Shown in pieces: positions 27,636-35,930 of a stretch of DNA of 64,000 nt (position 1 is the stretch's first letter; every line of letters begins with the position of its first letter). The DNA is from Calditrichota bacterium. Its GTDB lineage: Bacteria > Calditrichota > Calditrichia > Calditrichales > J004. The DNA lies in contig JABFGF010000002.1 in the NCBI GenBank assembly GCA_013112635.1, positions 496,001-560,000 on the forward strand, written 5' to 3'. The position numbers were made by a program, and so were the translations under genes. The notes beneath the pieces were generated by a model. It was not told the origin of the DNA, searched no databases, and saw nothing but the letters and a program-made list of their open reading frames with translations.

Positions 27636-28052
27636 TTAATTATCTTTTCCCTGCCTTTTTTGCTTTGTGCCTTTTGAATTTTTATTATTATTGCCTTCCA
27701 GTGCTGATCCGTTTTTATTTAATTGGTTATCCATTTTTTGCATAGTCTTGACATCGCTTTCAAGGTTATCATCAACTCCATCTCCATCAAGGTCAACAAA
27801 CCGGCGTTTGCCTTTTTGATTACTTTTTTCTTTCTTCAGCTTCTGCCAATCGGGATCTAAGCCATTTGGAATGCCATCCCCGTCATGATCCGGAGCATTA
27901 TCGTTGTAACCATCTCCATCCTTATCAACAAAAGATGAATTGTGCTGAACCTTTTTTTCTTTGCTTTTGGTCGAATCCTGGGCATATATATTATTTGAAA
28001 AACAAATACAGCAAATAAACAGAGAAAAAACCAATTTTCGTTTTGCTTTCAT
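27636..28052 (-). CDS. Secreted DxDGDG (thrombospondin type 3-like) calcium-binding protein
   Basis: About 138 residues. Start chosen at the ATG at 28052, with AAGGT upstream and a signal peptide (ending 'NNIYAQ'); a TTG at 28064 is less likely. Mature parts show acidic loops 'DKDGDGYNDNAPDHDGDGIP' and 'DLDGDGVDDN', typical calcium-binding repeats of the thrombospondin-3/EF-hand type, on a Lys-rich, Asn/Gln-rich background with no other domain. It is the last gene of the barrel/NtrC operon (13 bases after the regulator) and has a longer paralogue at 32084-32611. Probably a surface or matrix protein; role unknown. Confidence 0.7.
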   Translation of the reverse strand: MKAKRKLVFSLFICCICFSNNIYAQDSTKSKEKKVQHNSSFVDKDGDGYNDNAPDHDGDGIPNGLDPDWQKLKKEKSNQKGKRRFVDLDGDGVDDNLESDVKTMQKMDNQLNKNGSALEGNNNKNSKGTKQKRQGKDN

Positions 28053-28065
28053 TTTTACCTTCAAT

Positions 28066-29448
28066 CTAATTCAGGCGTTTGTTATTTATAATTTCCAATT
28101 TTTGCATTCTTGATCTTAAATGTCTTTCAGAAATCCCAAGTAATTCCGCAGCCCTGCTTTGATTGCCTTGCTTTAACTCAAGTGTTTTTTCAATCATTGC
28201 CCTTTCAAAAGCAGCTACTTTATCAGAATAAGACGCGGAAAAATTAAATGGATCAAGAATTTCATTTTCAGTCGAAGAAGCCAATCCCGCCGGTAAATCC
28301 CCAGTTGTAATGATTTCTTCCCGGGCCATAACAACAGCCCGTTCTATAATATTTTCCAACTCCCTGACATTTCCCGGAAAATGATAGCGCATTAAATAGT
28401 CAGAAGCTTCTTTGCTCAACCCTTCAATATTTTTGTTGTTCTCCGCAGAATATTTACTCAAAAAATGACGTACGAGAACAGGGACATCAGTTTTCCTTTC
28501 CCGAAGGGAAGGCAGCATAATCGTAACAACATTGATGCGATAAAACAGATCTTCACGGAATATATTTTTCTGAATCATTTTTTCAAGATCACGATTTGTA
28601 GCAGTAATAACGCGGACATCTGTTTTAATTGTCTGTTGACCACCAACTCTTTCAAATTCACCAAATTGAAGGGCGCGTAATAACTTAACCTGGGTTTGCA
28701 TTGGAATATCGCCAACTTCATCTATAAACAATGTTCCACCATTTGCCTGTTCAAACCGCCCTGTTCGTTGGCTTATCGCCCCGGTAAAAGAGCCTTTTTC
28801 GTGACCAAACAATTCGCTTTCCAGTAAACTTTCTGACAAGGCTGCACAGTTTACCGTAATAAGTGGTTTGTCTTTTCGGTCACTTCCATAATGGATCGCC
28901 TTTGCAATAAGCTCCTTTCCTGTGCCGCTTTCCCCGCGAACCAAAACCGTTGCTTTACTCTTTGCCACCCTTCCAGCCGTATTCAGTACTTCTTCCATTT
29001 CACCACTTTGGGAAATAATGGAGTCAAATTTATACTTTCCTTTAAGCTGTTCTTTTAGCAATTTATTTTCAGATACTAAATAGTTATGCTCTTTTGCTTT
29101 GTTTACAAGAGCCTCTAATTCGTCCAGGTTTACAGGTTTAGATAGATAATCAAAGGCTCCCTCTTTCATAACTTTTACAGCATCTTCTGTATCACTAAAG
29201 GCTGTCATAACCACTACCGGAATTTCAGGATTTAGACTTTTTACTTCTTTTACAACTTCAAGACCATTTAACCCCGGCATACGAAAATCGGTAAAAACTA
29301 AATCAGCTCCGATATTTTGAATAATAGATATTCCCTCCTGCCCGGAACTGGCGGTTAATACTGTAAACTTACGTCTCTTTAGAAAAGATTTGATTGAAAT
29401 AATCTGTGAAGGTTCATCATCTATTAAAAGTATTCTAAATTCGGACAT
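28066..29448 (-). CDS. NtrC-type sigma-54-dependent response regulator
   Basis: 460 residues. Receiver domain 1-120 with Asp54 ('VFTDFRMPGLNG') as the phosphorylation site, an AAA+ domain (~140-375) with Walker A 'GESGTGKE', the sigma-54-contacting loop 'GSFTGA' (Ala to Ser in GAFTGA) and 'GGTLFIDEVGD' (Walker B), and a C-terminal Fis-type helix-turn-helix ('NQSRAAELLGISERHLRSRM'). It activates sigma-54 promoters. Such promoters are found at 30700-30716 (its own operon), 32666-32682 and 41972-41988. No kinase is adjacent; the orphan kinase at 38492-40534 is a candidate partner. Confidence 0.93.
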   Translation of the reverse strand: MSEFRILLIDDEPSQIISIKSFLKRRKFTVLTASSGQEGISIIQNIGADLVFTDFRMPGLNGLEVVKEVKSLNPEIPVVVMTAFSDTEDAVKVMKEGAFDYLSKPVNLDELEALVNKAKEHNYLVSENKLLKEQLKGKYKFDSIISQSGEMEEVLNTAGRVAKSKATVLVRGESGTGKELIAKAIHYGSDRKDKPLITVNCAALSESLLESELFGHEKGSFTGAISQRTGRFEQANGGTLFIDEVGDIPMQTQVKLLRALQFGEFERVGGQQTIKTDVRVITATNRDLEKMIQKNIFREDLFYRINVVTIMLPSLRERKTDVPVLVRHFLSKYSAENNKNIEGLSKEASDYLMRYHFPGNVRELENIIERAVVMAREEIITTGDLPAGLASSTENEILDPFNFSASYSDKVAAFERAMIEKTLELKQGNQSRAAELLGISERHLRSRMQKLEIINNKRLN

Positions 29449-29478
29449 CTTCTTTCCTTAATTCATTTTGTCCATTTG

Positions 29479-30654
29479 CTAAAAATTCCATTGGATTCCG
29501 CCACCAATAACTGCATTCTTGTAATCATACCAGTAACTGTTCGACTCATTTCGAATATAGCTGTAATCAAGATTAAAGTGAAGCGATTTTACCCAATCCT
29601 TTTTTAAGTGAAGTGTTTTACTCAGTTTTAAATAGTAGTATTTTCTTTCATCAAGACGGATTCCACCTTCTGCGGATGTGTCTTGAGAAGAAGTATAAGC
29701 CTGTTCACTAATATAATTTTTTGAGAGTAAACTGCCCCCAATTTTTACTTTCATAAACCAGGGCAAAACCCAGGTTAGCTGAGATGACACACTTTCACTT
29801 TCATAGCTAAAAGGATCATCAAACAGCTCCTCATCCTGGTAAAAGTTGTTCGAGTTTAGAAAATTTGTTCTATCTGTTAAGCTAAATTGACGGCGGTACT
29901 GTAAATAAATTCCAACTTTGTTATGCAGTGATTGCGTAACTCGTGCCAGCAAAACAACCTGGCTTAAACTTGGGATTTCTAAAATGGAAGTATTTGTGCT
30001 TGTCTGTAAATCAGAACCCGACATTTTTCCTTTACCTCTACCATTTGATATGGTATCAATTCGTGTTGTAGAAAAATAATCCTGCCCGGTAAAAGATTTA
30101 TAGCCAAAGTGTGTTTCCAGGATAATTGTTGTCTTTGATTCAAAAGATCTGTTTGCCTGGAGAAAAATAAAGTGCCGGTAATTTGTCAGGTCGGGTATGT
30201 TTGTATAACTGCGATATCGAAAATTATACCCTGCTTTTATAAAAAGCCCATCCAGATCCAAGCGGAAATTTGTATAGGCGAAAAGCTGATCATAATCATA
30301 ATAATTATAATCCTCGCCGTTTTTTCGAAGGGCCCAGTTTGCTCCAAAGTAAAAACTATGATAATCGTCTTTTCCAAAATTGACAAAATTATCAAACCCT
30401 AAACTATGCATCGAAAAATTTCTCAGGGCATTATCCTGATAAAACAATAAACTTCCATTATAGAAATAGCTCATATTCGATTTTTCAGCTTTGTATTTTA
30501 AACCGAGACTTAAATCAGTAATCAAATCAGAAACCGGATCCGGCGAACGAAAAAGATTGTCATCATAAAAAGACGAGATATCTATACTTTTTGTAAATTG
30601 TGCCTGTAAAGTTCCTACTATAAAAAAAGAAACTATTAGGTTTTTAAGTAACAT
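29479..30654 (-). CDS. Outer-membrane beta-barrel protein, unknown family
   Basis: 391 residues: signal peptide (1-18, 'VGTLQAQ'), then strongly alternating Tyr/Phe-rich strands ('YHSFYFGANWALRKNGEDYN', 'LKLSKTLHLK') and a C-terminal aromatic residue ('GGGIQWNF'), the usual BAM recognition ending. I cannot name the family; it resembles outer-membrane proteins of DUF560-like or surface-export systems only in general shape. It is the first gene of an operon with an NtrC-type regulator (30-base gap) and a DxDGDG protein, transcribed from a sigma-54-like promoter 46 bases upstream. Confidence 0.65.
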   Translation of the reverse strand: MLLKNLIVSFFIVGTLQAQFTKSIDISSFYDDNLFRSPDPVSDLITDLSLGLKYKAEKSNMSYFYNGSLLFYQDNALRNFSMHSLGFDNFVNFGKDDYHSFYFGANWALRKNGEDYNYYDYDQLFAYTNFRLDLDGLFIKAGYNFRYRSYTNIPDLTNYRHFIFLQANRSFESKTTIILETHFGYKSFTGQDYFSTTRIDTISNGRGKGKMSGSDLQTSTNTSILEIPSLSQVVLLARVTQSLHNKVGIYLQYRRQFSLTDRTNFLNSNNFYQDEELFDDPFSYESESVSSQLTWVLPWFMKVKIGGSLLSKNYISEQAYTSSQDTSAEGGIRLDERKYYYLKLSKTLHLKKDWVKSLHFNLDYSYIRNESNSYWYDYKNAVIGGGIQWNF

Positions 30655-30699
30655 ATTTCCTCAAAAAAATATTAATTTTATTTTGCTACTAAATAATAT

Positions 30700-30716
30700 T
30701 TCAACTTTTATGCCAA
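30700..30716 (-). promoter_or_regulatory. Sigma-54 (-24/-12) promoter of the barrel-NtrC-DxDGDG operon
   Basis: On the minus strand: TTGGCAT-AAAAG-TTGAA, against the consensus TGGCAC-N5-TTGCW. It ends 46 bases before the ATG of the barrel gene. The same TTGGCAT..TTGAAAT sequence occurs before the paralogous DxDGDG gene (32666-32682). One of the operon's genes is itself a sigma-54 activator. Confidence 0.7.
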
Positions 30717-30867
30717 ATTTGAACACATTGTTGTTAAAGGGATTAGCGTGTTCATAGCGAGAAAGCTGAAGGTGGTTATTCGACTGTATGGTCATCCATT
30801 CGCCCAGATGGGCGATAAAAAGCCCCTGCTAGAAAAAACCAAGGATCGGCTGTAGAACATAAATGTT

Positions 30868-31033
30868 TTATTTTCCACGTTCATGATCACCACTCATAAT
30901 TTCCAGATAAGCTTCTTCACTTAAATATTGAGGTTCATATTCAAAACCATTCGAGCTGAGATTTTTTACATATGCCCTTAAATGGTTTCTGGAACCTCGT
31001 AAAAGATTTTCATAAACAAAAGAAATATCTTGT
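30868..31033 (-). pseudogene. DUF2202 (ferritin-like) gene remnant
   Basis: Reading leftwards from 31033, the frame encodes 'DISFVYENLLRGSRNHLRAY' and then 'EPQYLSEEAYLEIM', ending in a stop at 30868. This is the C-terminal signature of DUF2202 domain proteins. Everything before 'DISFVYENL' is missing and an in-frame TAA precedes it, so the gene is truncated. Just upstream, TTTTGGCATGG at ~31063 resembles the -24 part of the nearby sigma-54 promoters, as if a deletion joined a promoter region to the 3' end of the gene. The rest of 30717-31241 shows no intact gene. Confidence 0.65.
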
Positions 31034-31241
31034 TATTCCACTTTGCGTATAACCATGCCAAAATTTAAAGGAGTAGCTAAGCTGCTGTTTTTGTAAGAAT
31101 TATATATTTGTATTTCTTATGCTGATGAATCGATTTTCGTCCATCAGGGCGAGGTGTGTCCCAACTTGTCGAAATAAAGTACATGATTTTTTTATATATT
31201 AGTTGTTCTAAAAAATAATCTTAAAAATTGGACGGAAGACA

Positions 31242-32027
31242 ATGTTATCACGAAATCTTGAGAAAGCGCGAAGTGCATATAAAGCAAAAGATATTGAAGA
31301 AATGCGTAAAGCCCATGACGAAACAAACAAAGAGCCGCATAAGAAGGAAAAAGGACAATACATTAAAAGCCTTATTTATGGTGGCCTTGATGGAATAATT
31401 ACTACTTTTGCAGTAGTTGCAGGCGTTGCAGGGGCATCACTTTCTGCCGGCATCGTTCTCATATTAGGATTTGCCAATCTGATCGCCGACGGCCTTTCTA
31501 TGGCCATAGGTGACTACCTTAGTACAAAAGCAGAGAATGAATATAACAAAGCAGAATATGAACGCGAAAAATGGGAAGTTGAACATTACCCTGATGGTGA
31601 GAAAAAGGAACTTTTAGAAGTTTACATGAATAAAGGCATTAGCAAAGAAGATGCAAACACTATTGTGAACATCATATCCAAGGATAAAAAATTGTGGGTT
31701 GATACAATGATGGTTGAAGAACTTGGCATTATTCAGGACGATGAATCTCCAATTAAAAATGCCCTGGTTACTTTCTTCTCTTTTGCTGTTTTTGGATTTG
31801 TTCCATTAGTAATTCACTTATTAACATTTGTATTTCCAGCAATTGCCGTTAATCCTTTTGTCAGCGCTAGTATTTTAACAGGTTCGACTTTGTTTTTCCT
31901 GGGAGCGTTAAAATCTAAAATTACCGAGAGACACTGGTTTTCTTCAGGAACGGAGATGTTGGTAGTTGGCGGCCTTGCTGCAGTTGCTGCCTATTTTGTT
32001 GGTGTGATTTTAGCGGGTTTGGCATAA
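31242..32027 (+). CDS. VIT1/CCC1 family Fe2+/Mn2+ transporter
   Basis: 261 residues. 'YGGLDGIITTFAVVAGVAGA' is the family signature of the first helix, followed by 'LGFANLIADGLSMAIGDYLS' (second helix, metal-binding Asp) and 'KAENEYNKAEYEREKWEVEH', the cytoplasmic metal-binding stretch with conserved Glu residues; three more helices lie at ~165-260. Members export iron or manganese from the cytoplasm by proton antiport. Ribosome-binding site GGACGGAAG is present. The gene is alone, next to a DUF2202 remnant. Confidence 0.9.
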   Translation: MLSRNLEKARSAYKAKDIEEMRKAHDETNKEPHKKEKGQYIKSLIYGGLDGIITTFAVVAGVAGASLSAGIVLILGFANLIADGLSMAIGDYLSTKAENEYNKAEYEREKWEVEHYPDGEKKELLEVYMNKGISKEDANTIVNIISKDKKLWVDTMMVEELGIIQDDESPIKNALVTFFSFAVFGFVPLVIHLLTFVFPAIAVNPFVSASILTGSTLFFLGALKSKITERHWFSSGTEMLVVGGLAAVAAYFVGVILAGLA

Positions 32028-32053
32028 AAAAAGCCCCGGTTGTTTGCCGGGGC
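32026..32053 (-). terminator. Rho-independent terminator of the DxDGDG gene
   Basis: GCCCCGG (32033-32039) pairs with CCGGGGC (32047-32053), with a T7 run on the minus strand, downstream of the gene ending at 32084. It also overlaps the stop of the convergent transporter gene, which it may end in the other direction. Confidence 0.85.
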
Positions 32054-32083
32054 CAGTCATGAAGAAAGAGGTTATGCGAGGAG

Positions 32084-32611
32084 TTATTTTCCTCCATTAC
32101 CTTTATTTCTTTTGTTGCCTTTGGGGCCCGTTCCATCACAATCTCCAGTTCCCAACCCGGACCCATTACCAGAACCTTTCATTCCTTTTCCCTGGCCGCC
32201 CTTGCCATTTTTATTCTGCCGTCCGCTTCCATCTTGTGGGCGTACAAAATCCGCATCCTGACCATTAGGGATACCATCTCCGTCATCATCCATTGCATTA
32301 TCATTAATGCCATCTCCGTCAGCATCTACAAATCCCTTGCCGTTGCCTTGGCGCAATTTAGGCCCGGTATAGTCTTCATCCTGACCATTTGGGATTCCAT
32401 CACCATCATCGTCTGGTGCGTTATCATTATAACCATCGCCATTCTCATCAACAAAACCAAGTGCGCCTTTTTGTCCTTTGTTTTGCTTTACTTCTTTTTT
32501 GTATTGATTCTTTTTTTGAACCAGTGAAGAATCCTGGGCAAAAACAGATGAAGTAAATAAAAATGACAGTAATGTGACTGCGAGTGTTAAAATTAAGTTG
32601 AAGCGTCTCAT
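32084..32611 (-). CDS. Secreted DxDGDG calcium-binding protein, Gly/Lys-rich C-terminus
   Basis: 175 residues. The ATG at 32611 is preceded by AAGGAG; a longer frame to 32698 is rejected because the signal peptide ('MRRFNLILTLAVTLLSFLF') begins here. Four acidic loops follow: 'DENGDGYNDNAPDDDGDGIP' and 'DADGDGINDNAMDDDGDGIP', then a tail rich in Gly/Lys/Asn/Gln with a low-complexity end ('GPKGNKRNKGNGGK'). Acidic calcium-binding loops plus a basic tail resemble matrix or surface proteins. It is paralogous to the protein at 27636 and has a sigma-54-like promoter 55 bases upstream. Confidence 0.75.
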   Translation of the reverse strand: MRRFNLILTLAVTLLSFLFTSSVFAQDSSLVQKKNQYKKEVKQNKGQKGALGFVDENGDGYNDNAPDDDGDGIPNGQDEDYTGPKLRQGNGKGFVDADGDGINDNAMDDDGDGIPNGQDADFVRPQDGSGRQNKNGKGGQGKGMKGSGNGSGLGTGDCDGTGPKGNKRNKGNGGK

Positions 32612-32665
32612 AGCTTTCTCCTTTTGGTTTGTATTGTAGTAAGTAACTCTTTTGGGCCAAAGTAT

Positions 32666-32682
32666 TTCAAAAGCTATGCCAA
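32666..32682 (-). promoter_or_regulatory. Sigma-54-like promoter of the second DxDGDG gene
   Basis: TTGGCAT-AGCTT-TTGAA on the minus strand, 55 bases before the start at 32611. It matches the promoter at 30700-30716 in all conserved positions (TTGGCATA..N..TTGAAATA). Confidence 0.65.
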
Positions 32683-32910
32683 AAATAATAAAAGCCACTA
32701 AGTCTATTGTTTTTAGCAGGTTAATAAGTACGTATCCTTAATTTTATTGTGTATTCTTCGACCTAAGCGGCGAGCGTAGAAACTATCTGGTCGCGGTAAG
32801 TTTAAAAGTTAAGCCCTTTAATAATATAGTACCTGTTACTTAAAACAATGAGTTTATGAAGCTGCATTTTCCAAAAAAGCAAAGTTTTAGGTTAGTTTAG
32901 AAAAATATAA

Positions 32911-32957
32911 TTGACAAAAAGGAATTACTTTGTTTATATTGAGAGTGAACGCTCACT
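32911..32957 (+). promoter_or_regulatory. Sigma-70 promoter with TetR operator
   Basis: TTGACA (32911-32916), 18 bases, TATATT (32935-32940). Directly downstream, AGTGAACGCTCACT (32944-32957) has perfect 5-bp arms AGTGA/TCACT, placed over the expected transcription start. A second copy of the palindrome lies between this regulator and the exporter (33580-33593). Confidence 0.7.
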
Positions 32958-32978
32958 TCACAAAAACGGAAGAATGGA

Positions 32979-33560
32979 ATGTTTTCTGAACGACAAGAAC
33001 AAATAATAAAAGCGGCTATTGAACTAATAGCAGAAAATGGTATTCAGCAATTGACTATTAAAAACCTTTCAAAAAAGATTGGTTTGGCGGAAGGTGCGCT
33101 TTACAGGCATTTTGACAGCAAAGTAGATATTTTGTTGGGAATTTTAACAATGTTTAAGGCGAATAGAACTTCCACACTTGAGAAGATAAAATCTTCTGAA
33201 AAATCTGATGCCTTAACAAAATTAGAGTCTTTATTTCAACAGAGATTTGCCCAGTTTACTGCAAACCCATCTATTACAGCGGTCATATTTTCTGAAGAAA
33301 TTTTCCAGAATGACAAGCGACTTTCTGAACGGGTCTATTCAATAATGCTGGAGAGCCAAGCTGTAATAAAAGAGGTTATTGAAGATGGCCAACAAGCCAA
33401 TCAACTCCGCGTAGATATTTCAGCAAAACAATTATCACTTTTAATTACCGGGGCCTTAAGATTAATTGTTACCCAGTGGAGACTATCCGGTTTTTCTTTT
33501 GATTTGCAAAATGAAGGTGGCAAGCTTTGGGAAAGTATTAAGCAAATTGTAACCAAATAA
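32979..33560 (+). CDS. TetR family transcriptional regulator
   Basis: 193 residues. The N-terminal helix-turn-helix 'QLTIKNLSKKIGLAEGALYR' with 'HFDSKVDILLGIL' is canonical; the C-terminal ligand-binding part is all alpha-helical. A GGAAG site precedes the ATG. Matching palindromes lie at its own promoter and immediately downstream before the RND exporter gene, so it probably represses both itself and the export genes. The ligand is unknown, but the RND/LolA-like neighbours suggest a lipid or hydrophobic compound. Confidence 0.92.
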   Translation: MFSERQEQIIKAAIELIAENGIQQLTIKNLSKKIGLAEGALYRHFDSKVDILLGILTMFKANRTSTLEKIKSSEKSDALTKLESLFQQRFAQFTANPSITAVIFSEEIFQNDKRLSERVYSIMLESQAVIKEVIEDGQQANQLRVDISAKQLSLLITGALRLIVTQWRLSGFSFDLQNEGGKLWESIKQIVTK

Positions 33561-33579
33561 ATTTTTTTATATTTAAGAG

Positions 33580-33593
33580 AGTGAGTGCTCACT
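33580..33593. promoter_or_regulatory. Second TetR operator, before the RND exporter
   Basis: AGTGAGTGCTCACT, arms AGTGAGT/GCTCACT (6 of 7 positions symmetrical). It is almost the same as the palindrome at 32944-32957 and lies 33 bases upstream of the exporter start. Confidence 0.65.
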
Positions 33594-33625
33594 TCTTGTA
33601 GGGCAAAATTAAAAATAGGAGAGTT

Positions 33626-35920
33626 ATGGAAAAGATATTAAATAAGGTTTTGGAATATCCATGGTTTGCAATTGCAGCTACCATTCTGATTTCTGCCTGG
33701 TTTTTTATGGCAATGAAAGAAAACTCAAGAATGGAAACTGATCTTGATAAATATATGCCACAGGAGCATCCGGCATTTGTTTATAGCAACCAGGCCGAGG
33801 AATGGTTTAATATAAATGATGGCATCATCATCGCCATTGAAAGCAAGGAAGGGGTTTATAATAGTAAGACTTTACAAAAGGTTAAAGACCTTACAAAAAC
33901 CCTGCAAAAAATGGATGAGATTGAAAAAGAAGATGTCACATCTTTATACACAGCAGATAATATTATCGGTACTGAAGATGGAATGGATGTTAAAGCGTTT
34001 TTTAAACGTGTACCCAAAACGGATGAAAAGTTGCAGGCAATACAACAAAAAGTCCGCTCGAACGAGATGATTTATAAGCGCCTTGTTTCAGAAGATGAAA
34101 AAGTAACTGTCATAATTGCAGAAATTAAAGATGATGTCTTTTCTCAGGAGTTTTATAATAATATTCTAAACCTGGCAAAAGAGTTTGAAGGACCCGAAAT
34201 TTTACATGTAGCGGGCAGACCTATCGTAGAAGGAACCATGGCACTTCTTGGTCCTGCTGATATGAAACGAATGGTGCCAATTGTACTCGTTGTAATTATT
34301 TTGGTCCTGCTTGGGGTAATGCGCAGTATTAAAAATACAATCTTTACAATGCTTGTTGTGCTCTTTAGTACTGTTTGGACTTTTGGGCTAATGGCTGCTG
34401 TAAACATTCCTATTTATGCGGTGTCTACAATGATCCCTGTTATGCTGATAGCAATTGGTGTCGCTGATGGAATTCACCTTTACAGCCATCTCGATCTCTT
34501 TTTATTATCTAATCCAAATGCGCGTAAATTGGATGCTGTTCGTGATATGATTCATGGTATGTGGAAACCCGTTGTAATGACTTCCATAACAACTGCCGTA
34601 GGATTTATCTCTCTTTTAACATCGGAAGTTTACCCAATAAAGTATTTTGGCTTGTTCACCGCGTTTGGTGTACTTATGGCTATGGTTTTTTCACTGGTTT
34701 TAATCCCCGTAGGAGTTTTACTTTTTGGGTTGCCAAAACGTAAAAAAATAGCTGAAAAAGAAAAGAAAGAATCAGGCCATATTGCCTTCACACTGGCAGA
34801 AAAATTAGTGCAATATAAGTATGTTACTATAATTACTGTTGCTGTTATTTCAGTTCTTTCGATTGTGGGGATCGGTAAAGTATGGATAAATTCCAGCTTT
34901 TTAGAAAAGTTCGAATTAGACAGTGATATTGTGTTGACTGATGCCTTTATCAATCAAAATTTTGGTGGAACAAGCACTTTAAATATTATCCTTCAAGGCA
35001 AAGAAGAAGATACTTTTAAACAACCAAAAGCTTTAAAATTAATAGATGAAATGCAAAGTGAAGCCGAAACATTGCCTCTGGTCGGTAATAGTTTTTCCCT
35101 TGCTGATTATCTGAAACGAATGAATAAGGTGATGCATGCAGACAGCTCAGAGTTTGATGCAATCCCGGAATCTGATGAACTAATTGCCCAATATCTTTTA
35201 TTATATGAAATGTCTGGGGACCCTGAAAATCTATGGAAAGTAGTTGATTATAAATACAATAAAGCCAATGTAACCCTGCAATTAAAAAGCGATAATTCTA
35301 AAGCAATTAATACTGCAATTGATGTTGTCGAAAAATTTAAAGCACCATTAGAAGCTGAAAATATTGAAATCAAATACGCCGGTTCCGGCTATAAAGGATT
35401 GGTTTTTACCGATCTAATCCTTGAAGGGCAAATAAAAAGCCTGATGCTATCACTGATAATAATTGTTGTTTTGCTTTCATTTATGTTCAAAAAAGTCTCT
35501 ATTGGTTTTATCGGCGCAGTGCCAATTGCCATAACTGCCTTAATAAGCTTTGGAATAATGGGTTTGTTTAATATCCCTTTGAGCACAACTACAGCGCTTG
35601 TTTCCAGCATAGCTATTGGTATTGGGATTGACTACTCTGTTCACTTTATCGAACGATATAAAATCTATGCCCTACAAACACAAGATAAAGCTATAACTAT
35701 TCGTAAGGCAATGCTGCATTCCGGAAGGGCAATTATATTTAATGCTTTTGTAGTAATAGCGGGTTTCCTTGTTCTTCTTGCTTCTGTATTTCCCCCAAAC
35801 CGTTCTCTGGGAGCATTGGTTTCGTTAAATATGTTCACCAGTTTTCTTGGTACAGTAACAATTATGTTCATCATATTATATGTTGGTAATGTTTATTTTA
35901 AAAATAATAAATCTAAATAG
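33626..35920 (+). CDS. RND superfamily exporter (MmpL/HpnN-like)
   Basis: 764 residues with two copies of the layout TM1-large periplasmic loop-5 TM, 12 TM in all. Sterol-sensing-like blocks are at ~205-370 ('MIPVMLIAIGVADGIHLYSH') and ~605-755 ('LVSSIAIGIGIDYSVHFIER'); Asp in each 'G(V/I)(A/D)(D/Y)' block probably relays protons. It belongs to the MMPL/HpnN-type group that moves lipids or hydrophobic molecules rather than to the tripartite AcrB group. It is preceded by TetR and followed by a LolA-like and a barrel gene, a set known elsewhere for lipid traffic to the outer membrane. Ribosome-binding site GGAG. Confidence 0.88.
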   Translation: MEKILNKVLEYPWFAIAATILISAWFFMAMKENSRMETDLDKYMPQEHPAFVYSNQAEEWFNINDGIIIAIESKEGVYNSKTLQKVKDLTKTLQKMDEIEKEDVTSLYTADNIIGTEDGMDVKAFFKRVPKTDEKLQAIQQKVRSNEMIYKRLVSEDEKVTVIIAEIKDDVFSQEFYNNILNLAKEFEGPEILHVAGRPIVEGTMALLGPADMKRMVPIVLVVIILVLLGVMRSIKNTIFTMLVVLFSTVWTFGLMAAVNIPIYAVSTMIPVMLIAIGVADGIHLYSHLDLFLLSNPNARKLDAVRDMIHGMWKPVVMTSITTAVGFISLLTSEVYPIKYFGLFTAFGVLMAMVFSLVLIPVGVLLFGLPKRKKIAEKEKKESGHIAFTLAEKLVQYKYVTIITVAVISVLSIVGIGKVWINSSFLEKFELDSDIVLTDAFINQNFGGTSTLNIILQGKEEDTFKQPKALKLIDEMQSEAETLPLVGNSFSLADYLKRMNKVMHADSSEFDAIPESDELIAQYLLLYEMSGDPENLWKVVDYKYNKANVTLQLKSDNSKAINTAIDVVEKFKAPLEAENIEIKYAGSGYKGLVFTDLILEGQIKSLMLSLIIIVVLLSFMFKKVSIGFIGAVPIAITALISFGIMGLFNIPLSTTTALVSSIAIGIGIDYSVHFIERYKIYALQTQDKAITIRKAMLHSGRAIIFNAFVVIAGFLVLLASVFPPNRSLGALVSLNMFTSFLGTVTIMFIILYVGNVYFKNNKSK

Positions 35921-35930
35921 GAGAAATAAA

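Noticed and set aside
30742-30855. Open plus-strand stretch 'VFIARKLKVVIRLYGHPFAQ' ending in a stop
   Set aside because: No start with a ribosome-binding site, no recognised domain, and it overlaps a palindrome (TCGCCCAGATGGGCGA); probably decayed sequence.
27700-32500. Possible CRISPR or tandem DNA repeats at the DxDGDG genes
   Set aside because: The repeats are short, in frame and encode acidic calcium-binding loops; no constant repeat and spacer pattern is present.
32040-32600. Pro-rich and Ile-rich frames opposite the DxDGDG gene
   Set aside because: They are mirror images of the repeated acidic and Gly/Lys-rich codons of the minus-strand gene.
32740-32830. GC-richer stretch 'CGACCTAAGCGGCGAGCGTAG' before the TetR promoter
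   Set aside because: Possibly a worn repeat, but I could not match it to another copy in the window.
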